Origin: an uncultured Anaeroplasmataceae bacterium
Lineage (GTDB): Bacteria; Bacillota_I; Bacilli_A; Acholeplasmatales; Anaeroplasmataceae
Direction of reading: 5' to 3'
Length of the DNA: 25,127 nucleotides
NCBI GenBank assembly: GCA_934229785.1
Contig: CAKQEA010000025.1
Coordinates: forward strand, 1 to 25,127
Shown here: piece after piece, positions 1 through 7,600 of the stretch
Numbering within the stretch: the first letter of the stretch is position 1
How the letters are laid out: each line of letters begins with the position of its first letter
Notes under the pieces: model-generated
Databases searched by the model: none
What the model saw: the letters and a program-made list of their open reading frames with translations, nothing else
Told to the model about the DNA's origin: nothing
Translations under genes and position numbers: made by a program

Positions 1-5
1 GAAAA

Positions 6-38
6 GAGGTAGTAAATCATTGCCTACCTCAATTTTTA
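6..38. terminator. Probable intrinsic terminator, possibly bidirectional, below the response regulator gene
   Basis: GAGGTAG at 6-12 pairs with CTACCTC at 24-30 around an 11-base loop. On the plus strand it is followed by AATTTTT. On the minus strand the same stem is followed by TTTTC, so it could end the kinase/regulator transcript. Just beyond it (31-62) a second copy of the GAGG...CTACC theme, with CTACC repeated in tandem, could form competing hairpins. The U-tracts are short, so termination strength is uncertain. Confidence 0.5.
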
Positions 39-99
39 AGAGGGTAACTACCTACCTACCTCAGAATTTAAAGAACCATTTATTTAAGCAATAATAGGC

Positions 100-903
100 T
101 TAATTAAATGAGCTTTTATTTTGTTTTCTAATTTCTTTTATTTCATCTAGTTCAGTGCTATAATCTAATGCCCAATCATAACTCTTACAAAATAGTCCAT
201 TATAATTATCAATTTTTGATTGTAGATAGTCCCAGTAATCGCATTTAATATTTTTTTTATCAAGGATAAGAGCACCTCTATGAAAGGTTATACAGCTGAA
301 GTTATATTCTTCTAATGTTTTTCTTAATCTCCATACTGCATCACGATACAGTTTTTTACTTTTTTCTATATCTTTATCAGGCCATAATTGAGATATTGCA
401 TCATTCATTTGTAAAATTTTGCCATTGTAAGCTAGAAGTAATGCAAATAGCTCCTTTGACTTTGCAGATGAAAAATTAATAACATCATTATTTATAAAGC
501 AATCAAAGCTATTAAACATTTTTGCCTCAAGAATAATTGTATTATTATTTATTAGATTTAAATAATATTTGATATCATTATAATCATATGGCTTATAGAT
601 AAATCCCAAAACGTTATTTACAATCTCACTTGGTAGATCATTTTTCGTTGTATTTAATCCTGTAACGAATACAATTTTAAAATTAGGATCAATTTTAATT
701 AATTCGCATGCTAAATCTATACCATTGATGTTAGGCATATTAATATCTAAAAATGCACTTTTTATTTTATTATCCTTTACATATGAAATAATATTATCTT
801 TATTATCATAAAAAAATTTATATTCAATATCTTTAATATCTATAATTTCTGTTAAAAATGTTTGAAGAGACGATATTTCATCATCAACTATTATTATGTT
901 CAT
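100..903 (-). CDS. Response regulator: receiver domain plus OmpR/SARP-like winged-helix DNA-binding domain
   Basis: Output protein of the two-component pair, 267 aa. It is expected to be phosphorylated by the upstream kinase and to bind DNA. The receiver spans about residues 1-118, with the acidic pair D7-D8, phosphoacceptor D53 (FLDINMP), switch T81 and the conserved K104-P105. After a short linker, residues about 125-225 look like a winged helix of the Trans_reg_C/SARP type (AVWRLRKTLEE recognition-helix region, then a beta-hairpin wing), not the LytTR domain usually paired with LytS-like kinases. The start is ATG at 903, preceded by a good GAAGGTGA ribosome binding site. An in-frame GTG at 912 is possible but lies inside that site. 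The start overlaps the kinase stop by 20 bases, implying translational coupling. Its target is unknown; the 11-bp tandem repeat at 2856-2877 is a candidate. Confidence 0.88.
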   Translation of the reverse strand: MNIIIVDDEISSLQTFLTEIIDIKDIEYKFFYDNKDNIISYVKDNKIKSAFLDINMPNINGIDLACELIKIDPNFKIVFVTGLNTTKNDLPSEIVNNVLGFIYKPYDYNDIKYYLNLINNNTIILEAKMFNSFDCFINNDVINFSSAKSKELFALLLAYNGKILQMNDAISQLWPDKDIEKSKKLYRDAVWRLRKTLEEYNFSCITFHRGALILDKKNIKCDYWDYLQSKIDNYNGLFCKSYDWALDYSTELDEIKEIRKQNKSSFN

Positions 904-2743
904 TTTTTTCACCTTCTGGAATTATAATTTTAACATTTGTTCCTTTTCCTATTTCACTATTAATAATTATAGATGCATTAAGTAATATTTTAAATCTTTC
1001 CTTGGCATTTTTTATACCGCAAGAATTTGTGCCTATATTATTAACATTAAAGCCAACTCCATTATCATTTATTTCGATAATAATGTTATTATTTTCGCAA
1101 TAAGCTGATATTTCAATAAATCCATCATCCTTGTAATTGACTTTACTATATTTAATAGCATTTTCAACAAATGGTTGTAAAGATAAAATTGGGACGGAAA
1201 AGTCTTGATAATCAATATCAAAAATAATATTGAATTTATTTTCTACCTTTAGATTTTCTAAGTCAATAAAATTATAGATGTTATCAATTTCCTTTGTAAA
1301 TGCAATTAGGTTGGTGTTTATTGCATTTACATTAAATCTTAGATGCTTTGATAAAAGCGATAATGCATAGTCACCTTTATCTAAATCGACATGATATAAG
1401 GTTTTAATTGCATTTAAAGAATTAAAGACAAAGTGTGGTTTAATTTGATCCTTTAAAATAATTGATTTTAAATTTTGATTTTGCAGTTCATATTGGTAGC
1501 TTTTAGCTGCAAGCTTATAGGTTCTAATTAAAAAGGCAATGTATATTGAAATATAAATAATATAAATAAAGAATAAATAAGCTATAGTTGAAATACTTGA
1601 ATCTACTCTATAATAAGTGCTAGTTGAAGCAACAATAGCTATTTCTGCGCCAATAATTGAATAAAATATAGCTTTAGTCATGTAAAATGTTACATCAAAT
1701 TCTTTAGGTGTTTTATTGAAATATGAGAATTTAAGCATAATTAATACAAAAATAAGAGTATATATTGAAAAAATAATGATTTGTAGTTTGAAGGGACTTA
1801 ATATAGCATAGGCTAATGAAGAAAAAACAATTAATCCAACATATATAATAATTTCTTTGTTTTTCATTTTATTTGAATAGGTAAATCTAAAAAATTGATA
1901 AATGAAAAATAAGAATAAAGCGTAAAAGATAAAGTTAAAAAAATCATTTAAAAATGGTAAAATATAAAAGTTATAGCTTCCTAAAATTAGATTAATCGTT
2001 GGTGAAAATATAAATAGCATTAAAATACATACTGAAGAATTAAAGGTATATAAGGTTGAGTCAAATATTTTAAAATAGGATACTAATTCTACAATACATA
2101 AAAATAAATACATTATAAGTAAAATGTAAGAAGTATATTTTATAATTTCTTTACTAGCATCTGTGTAATTAGTAGTTGTAAAGCTTGGGGCAGTAACAAT
2201 TCCACCGAAAATGTTATATCCAACCTCAATTACTATTTCTACTTGTTCATTATACTCTACTTCATATTCTCTATTATTATTGTAGGTTACAGCAACATGA
2301 TTATTTGCAAATTTCTTTTCAACTACACCTATACCTGCAATTTTTTTGCGATTTACAAATACATTCATACTGACATTTGAAGGCTTTTTGTCAAATTTAA
2401 TAATATCTCCTTCATGTAAATTATTTACAATTATCCTGTAAGATGCATATCCTTGTAGAGGTAATGTTTTTCCATCTTTTGTTTTAAGATTATGCCAGCT
2501 ATTTGGTAAATTAATTAAAGCATCATAGTTTGTTTGTTTTAAATCAATATTATCTGTAACAATTAATTTATTATAATATAACTCCCATTCACCATTATAG
2601 GTGGTAGTTATTGTATTTATTTTTGTGTCTTTATTAACCATTCCATTACTAACAATATTATCTTGATTTGTGGCAAAATAGGCTGTAAACATTCCGGCTG
2701 TAGCAATAAATAAATATATAATCATCATAATACATTTTTTCAA
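884..2743 (-). CDS. 7TM-type sensor histidine kinase of the LytS/HPK-8-like group
   Basis: Membrane sensor kinase, about 619 aa. An N-terminal membrane segment (about 6-28) precedes an extracytoplasmic region of about 170 residues with a jelly-roll-like signature (GEWELYY, then LPNSWH, then YASYRI), as in 7TMR-DISM extracellular domains. Then come about seven to eight hydrophobic segments between residues 200 and 410. The cytoplasmic C-terminus has the LytS-type phosphoacceptor box QIKPHFVFNSLNAI (His near residue 435), an N-box (FVENAIKYS), a G1 box (INDNGVGF) and a G2-like GIKNAKER. The longest frame starts at GTG 2752, but GGGGTG at 2755-2750 is then too close. TTG at 2743, six bases after that site, is the better start. 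The gene is the first of a two-gene operon. The ligand cannot be inferred; a carbohydrate or small extracellular ligand would be usual for such domains. Confidence 0.87.
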   Translation of the reverse strand: MKKCIMMIIYLFIATAGMFTAYFATNQDNIVSNGMVNKDTKINTITTTYNGEWELYYNKLIVTDNIDLKQTNYDALINLPNSWHNLKTKDGKTLPLQGYASYRIIVNNLHEGDIIKFDKKPSNVSMNVFVNRKKIAGIGVVEKKFANNHVAVTYNNNREYEVEYNEQVEIVIEVGYNIFGGIVTAPSFTTTNYTDASKEIIKYTSYILLIMYLFLCIVELVSYFKIFDSTLYTFNSSVCILMLFIFSPTINLILGSYNFYILPFLNDFFNFIFYALFLFFIYQFFRFTYSNKMKNKEIIIYVGLIVFSSLAYAILSPFKLQIIIFSIYTLIFVLIMLKFSYFNKTPKEFDVTFYMTKAIFYSIIGAEIAIVASTSTYYRVDSSISTIAYLFFIYIIYISIYIAFLIRTYKLAAKSYQYELQNQNLKSIILKDQIKPHFVFNSLNAIKTLYHVDLDKGDYALSLLSKHLRFNVNAINTNLIAFTKEIDNIYNFIDLENLKVENKFNIIFDIDYQDFSVPILSLQPFVENAIKYSKVNYKDDGFIEISAYCENNNIIIEINDNGVGFNVNNIGTNSCGIKNAKERFKILLNASIIINSEIGKGTNVKIIIPEGEKNEHNNS

Positions 2744-2769
2744 ATTATACACCCCATCTCTTAATTTTT

Positions 2770-2798
2770 ATTGTATTCCATTAATTCTTTATTAACAA
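2770..2798 (-). promoter_or_regulatory. Predicted sigma-A promoter of the kinase/regulator operon
   Basis: Reading the minus strand, TTGTTA (2798-2793) is followed by a 17-base spacer and TACAAT (2775-2770). An overlapping TTGACT at 2803-2798 has a 22-base spacing and is less likely to be the functional -35. The site lies about 30 bases before the start codon. Confidence 0.55.
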
Positions 2799-2855
2799 GT
2801 CAATTTTAATAATTTATTTATTATAATGTGTAAATATTAGAAACAATTTGTATGA

Positions 2856-2890
2856 TTTTAGCACTTTTTTAGCACTTAAATTGTTACAAT
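2856..2890 (+). promoter_or_regulatory. 11-bp tandem direct repeat in front of a -10 box (candidate response-regulator site)
   Basis: Two perfect adjacent copies of TTTTAGCACTT (2856-2866 and 2867-2877) end seven bases before a -10-like TACAAT (2885-2890). There is no good -35 at the right distance; the repeats occupy its place. Head-to-tail repeats one helical turn apart, replacing the -35, are the layout of PhoB/OmpR-family activator sites. The divergent operon encodes a regulator with a winged helix of that kind. Confidence 0.6.
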
Positions 2891-2916
2891 ATAAAAAAGA
2901 AAAGTGGTTGTAGCTT

Positions 2917-3966
2917 ATGACAGATGCAAAGGATATTTATTTTTTAACAATGGATAATATAAGTGACTATATGGGATGTGATGATAAAAAGCTAACTGAT
3001 TTAGAATTGGGAAAAAGAGTTAAGCTTAATCTATCATTATCTCAAAAAAATAATGTCTTAGAGAAGAAAAAGCTTCTATTAAATAATTGCTTATTAACAT
3101 TTAAATTATTTGAGCAGAATATTCCAGCAGAGTTAATAGTAGCTGTATATTGTGAATTGGTAAAAACACAAATTTTATATAGCTTAGAAGAAGCTCAAAA
3201 CTCAATTTCTACATTATATGAAAAATATAATTTATTTTCGATTGATGAAAAAAATAAGTATAGTAATATGGTAATCAAGGCATTATATTTATTTGTTGAA
3301 AAGGCCTATAATAAAGAACAATATGAAATATTTGTAGATGCAGTAGAAAAATTAGAAAAAATATATACTGAAAATGATAAAAATGATGAAATGAATTTTT
3401 ATTATGCTAAGTCTATAGCTTTATATGGAAGCTTATTATTTGCTATAAAACAATATGATAAGGCATATTCATTAATTTTTAATGCTTATAAGATTGTTGA
3501 ACTTGTCTCTAATGATATAGAAGAAAAAATAGAAACATTAGCTTATTTAAGCTTTTCATTAGGAAATATTTTGTTTCAAGCAGATGTTAATGATGAAGCT
3601 AAAAAATATTTCATAAAGTCAATAAATATATGCAATGATTATAATTTTGACTCAAAATTTGAAATAATGCAGTTAGCTTATAATTATCTTTCACAACTAC
3701 AGGTATGCATTAAGGATTATGATGAAGCTATAGAAATAATTAATCAATATTTTCAAGCAACAAAGGATTTATTTATTGGTGATGAGTATAATTATGTTTG
3801 TGGTGAGTTTAATTTTAGAATTGGACTTATTTATAATAAATTTAAAAATAATCAAAAGCTTTGCCATGAATATATGAATATTGCTAAGAATATTTTAAAT
3901 AAAATCGAAAATAAAAATGATAATGTGTTAAATTTGTTAGATAGAATTGAAGAATATTTAAGATAA
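2917..3966 (+). CDS. Tetratricopeptide-like helical repeat protein, function unknown
   Basis: A 349-aa soluble, all-helical protein with no signal peptide or membrane segment. Residues from about 150 to 345 contain several paired-helix units with TPR-like spacing of Ala/Tyr/Gly positions (e.g. ALYGSLLFAIKQYDKAYSLI, AYNYLSQLQVCIKDYDEAIE, FNFRIGLIYNKFKNNQKL). They resemble the C-terminal TPR repeats of Rap/PlcR-type or MalT-type regulators, but no DNA-binding domain is visible. The N-terminal 60 residues resemble no domain I know. It is divergent from the kinase operon and follows the tandem repeat at 2856-2877, so it may be a target of that system. A scaffold or regulatory binding role is likely; the partner is unknown. 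Confidence 0.7.
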   Translation: MTDAKDIYFLTMDNISDYMGCDDKKLTDLELGKRVKLNLSLSQKNNVLEKKKLLLNNCLLTFKLFEQNIPAELIVAVYCELVKTQILYSLEEAQNSISTLYEKYNLFSIDEKNKYSNMVIKALYLFVEKAYNKEQYEIFVDAVEKLEKIYTENDKNDEMNFYYAKSIALYGSLLFAIKQYDKAYSLIFNAYKIVELVSNDIEEKIETLAYLSFSLGNILFQADVNDEAKKYFIKSINICNDYNFDSKFEIMQLAYNYLSQLQVCIKDYDEAIEIINQYFQATKDLFIGDEYNYVCGEFNFRIGLIYNKFKNNQKLCHEYMNIAKNILNKIENKNDNVLNLLDRIEEYLR

Positions 3967-4057
3967 GTAATAAATTAGCCTATGCTATTTTATTAGTCTA
4001 CTTTTGAGGTGCACAATTTTAAAAAAATAAGAATATGTATTATGATATTTATTTAGT

Positions 4058-4086
4058 TTGAAAAATTACTTTCAATTAAGTATTTA
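4058..4086 (+). promoter_or_regulatory. Possible promoter for the Sel1/lipoprotein cluster
   Basis: TTGAAA (4058-4063), 17-base spacer, TATTTA (4081-4086). The -10 is a weak match. The spacer carries one arm (4065-4072) of an 8-bp inverted repeat whose other arm is at 4096-4103 (ATTACTTT/AAAGTAAT). In such AT-rich DNA both could be chance. Confidence 0.35.
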
Positions 4087-4150
4087 AATTTTATTAAAGT
4101 AATAGGAAATAATAAAATTCATATTTTAAGTTAGTGAGGCGATTATTAAA

Positions 4151-4624
4151 GTGGATAAGGATGAAGTGATTAAAAGAATAAAAGAAAATAAGAATGATGA
4201 AGAAGCATTGCAAAATCTTAAAGCTTATATAACTGCTAATGATCCTGATATGTTATATACTGCGGGCTTTATGCATTTATTTGGTTCTTATCTTGATAAA
4301 AATTTTGATTTAGCTTTTCAATATTTTAATCAGGCTGCAATTTTAAATAATGCAAAGGCAATGCGTATGCTTGCTCATTGCTACAAAAAAGGAAAAGGAA
4401 CAAATGTTAATGAAGAATTAGCATTTTATTGGTTATTAAATGCTGCATATAAAGGAGATTCAATAGCCATGCAATTTGTTGCTGAAGAGTATATGCTTGG
4501 AAAATATGTTGTTAGAAATGAAGATTATGCAAGACATTGGTTTCAAAAAGGAGCTGCTGCTGGTAATGATAGTTGTTTAAGAGTTTTAATAAAAAATGAA
4601 TGGATTGATAAAAACGAAGATTAA
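4151..4624 (+). CDS. Small Sel1-like repeat protein
   Basis: 157 aa, starting at GTG with GTGAGG upstream (spacing about 11). After a charged N-terminus, residues about 34-145 form roughly three Sel1-like repeats. These are recognisable from the A-x-x-x-Y/W-F/L-x-x-A-A-x-x-G/N-x-x-x-A-M pattern (FDLAFQYFNQAAILNNAKAM, ELAFYWLLNAAYKGDSIAM, YARHWFQKGAAAGND). Sel1 repeats are helical, TPR-related protein-binding modules. No signal peptide is visible, so it is presumably cytoplasmic. It sits 30 bases before the large lipoprotein gene and is very probably co-transcribed with it. Another Sel1 protein lies just after the lipoprotein gene. The function is not known. Confidence 0.8.
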   Translation: MDKDEVIKRIKENKNDEEALQNLKAYITANDPDMLYTAGFMHLFGSYLDKNFDLAFQYFNQAAILNNAKAMRMLAHCYKKGKGTNVNEELAFYWLLNAAYKGDSIAMQFVAEEYMLGKYVVRNEDYARHWFQKGAAAGNDSCLRVLIKNEWIDKNED

Positions 4625-4654
4625 AATAGATTATAAAAACGAGGAGGAAAAAAT

Positions 4655-7600
4655 ATGGGAAAAATGAAAAAAATACATTTTAAATCTTTAATAAAATTTC
4701 TTTGTTTTACAATGTTGATTAGTGGTGTCCTTTTTCTTAGTGGATGCTTTGGTGGAAGTTCAAATGGAAATAATACAACAGATGATAAACCATCAACATC
4801 TGATAAAGATGATGATTGTATTGATGTTAAAGGTGTAACGTATATATTTGTAAGAACTATTGCACCTACATGTATTGAGGGAGGATATGATATTTATGAG
4901 GATATTGATAAAAAACATCCTTGTATTTATCGCAATAAAAAAGAAGCTTTAGGACATGATTACGATGAGGATAACCCTCATTGTGAATGGATAGAGGATA
5001 ACGATTTATTACATGCAAATGTATTATTAAAATGTAAAAGGTGTGACCATATAATTGGGGTATCATCATATGTTGAAAGTAAAGTTGTTACAGCAGCAAC
5101 TTGTACTTCAAAAGGAGTAAAAGAAACAAAAGCTTTTTATAAAAGAGGCATAGATGATTTAGTTCCTGCTGACAATGTGCTAACAACAGAAATTCCAATG
5201 ATTTCGCACATGCCTGTTTCAGGTCATGACGGAGTAGAAGCAACATGTACCCAAACTGGATTTACTGATAGTATTATCTGTTCGGTATGTAATACTTTAA
5301 TTACTGAAAGAAAGGTAATACCTGAAGCACATATTGAAATAGAAAATAATGATGGAGTAAGAGCGACATGTACTCAGATTGGTTATACTGCAAGTACTTC
5401 ATGCTCATTATGTGGTAAAATACTTTCTGCAAGAACACCAATTCCAACTATAGATCATGATTACATTTCAAATCATGATGGAGTAGCAGCAACCTGCACA
5501 AAATCAGGATTTTCAGATAGTTATAGTTGTTCTGTATGTGGATTTAAAAAAGAAAGAGAAGTTATTGCCCAAATTCCACATAATGCAGTTTCAGATAATA
5601 ATGGGCAGGCTCCAACGTGTAGTGAAATAGGATATACTGATAGTACACATTGTGAATATTGTGGCATTACTTTAAGTTCAAGAGAAATTCTTGAAAAAGC
5701 ACCTCATAATCCTATTGTTTGGCAAGAAGAGGTACCAGCTACATGTGTTGCATCAGGATATACATCTTCAAGTAGTTGTGCAACATGTGGAATAGTTCTT
5801 ACAGAACGTAAGGAAATTCCTGCCAAAGGTCATAGCTTCATAGACGTAGACGCCTTGGAGGCGACGTGCACTACTGATGGACATACAGCATTTAATAAAT
5901 GCGAAACTTGTGGGCTTATTCAAAAGGAATCGACAATAATCCCAGCGTTAGGTCATATTATAGTTAATGATGCCAAAATTGAACCAACATGCATTAATAA
6001 AGGACGTGAAGAAGGAAGTCATTGTTCTCGTTGTGGTGAAATTCAATCAGGTTGTAAAGAAATTGATGCATTAGGACATGATATTGTTAGTGGTGATTGT
6101 AAAGCAGATTGCTTAAATCCAGGATTTAAAAATCGTACGTATTGCAAGCGTTGTAATATAATAATTAAAAATGGTGAAGAAATCCCAGCATTAGGACATA
6201 ACTTTTCTGACGACTCTATTTTTTGTCAAAATAAATGTGGTACATCTAATCCAACATTTAAAGAAGTATCAACAGCACAAGAATTAATTTTAGCATTGTC
6301 ATCAGCTGAAAAATCTAAAATACTTCTTACATCAGATATTGATTATGGTGGAAATGAATGGTCACCAATTGATGAATGGAATGGAAATTTGTATGGTAAT
6401 GGACATAAAATTTATAACTTTATGCTTTCATCTGTTACACCGGGTGAAAACTATGGATTGATTAGGATAAATAATGGTGTAATTGATAACGTTGTTATAA
6501 CAGATTTTACATTCACATATAAGGCAAATGTCAATGGTAATTCTGGTGTTGTTTGTGGTAAAAATGAAAATATTATACGTCAAGTAGTGGTATCAGATGC
6601 AAAGTTAAGCTACTCAGTTACTAACTTATCAACAAATCTTGGTGTTGTATCTGGATTGAATAATGGCACAATAGAAAATTGTAAAGTGCTAAATAGTATT
6701 TCAATTATAGGTGATAATTATGCAACGTCAAGTTCTACAATTAAGCTTGGGATGATTACAGGAGAAAATGCTAAATTAGTGAAGGAATGCGAGTCTAAAG
6801 GTAGGATTGAAACTTCATCACATCATTATGCTGCAAGGCATTGGGACGGCGGTGGAGGTAAAGTTTATGCCGAAGTAGGTGGACTTGTGGGTCAAGTCAG
6901 TGAAGGTGCTGAAGTAAATTCTTGTTTATCTCAAGTTAAAATAAAAACATCTAGTGTTCAAGAAAATGATGAAAGTTACAATTGGGAAAACCAAATTTAT
7001 GTTGGTGGTCTTGTTGGAGTAAATTATGGTTTGTTAAAATCTTCGTATGTGTCAGATGTAACAATAAATACTTCAGCATATAAAATGGCTCGTACAGGTG
7101 GGTTTGTAGGTTACAATCGAACTAATGCTACAATTGAATCGTGTTATTCACATGCAAATGTTTATTGTGAACGCTCTACAACCTATGGTGGTGGATTTGT
7201 TGGCGAAAATGAAGCTGCAATTCGTAATTCATATTGTACTGGTAATGTTATAAATAAGGCTTCTAATAGTTTAATTGCTGGGTTTGTAGGACATAATACA
7301 TCAACAGGTACTTTGTTTAAAAACTACTCTACTGGAAATGTTGATACAATAGGTGGTAGTGCAGGATTTTTTATTGCAAAGGTTGAGGGCACTGTTTATA
7401 AGTGCTACTATGTTAACAGTGCAACACTTCTTAAAGATAATGTATATGTGACTGAAAGTGAAAATGAAAATGTAGTTTCATTACCAGCACAAACATTATA
7501 TAGTGAAGAATTTTTGATTAATGAACTTGCATGGGATAAAAATGGTTGGATAATTTTAACTGATGACAATCCAATGATTGAAACAGAATTTAATAATGGA

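Noticed and set aside
858..1103. Plus-strand open frame of 81 codons
   Set aside because: It is antisense to the kinase and regulator genes, whose motifs are unambiguous, and has no ribosome binding site.
4065..4103. 8-bp inverted repeat as a riboswitch or terminator
   Set aside because: Short, A/T-only apart from one pair, long loop, no T-tract; compatible with chance in this composition.
4866..5069. Minus-strand open frame inside the lipoprotein gene
   Set aside because: Shadow of a strongly coding plus-strand frame; no recognisable protein features.
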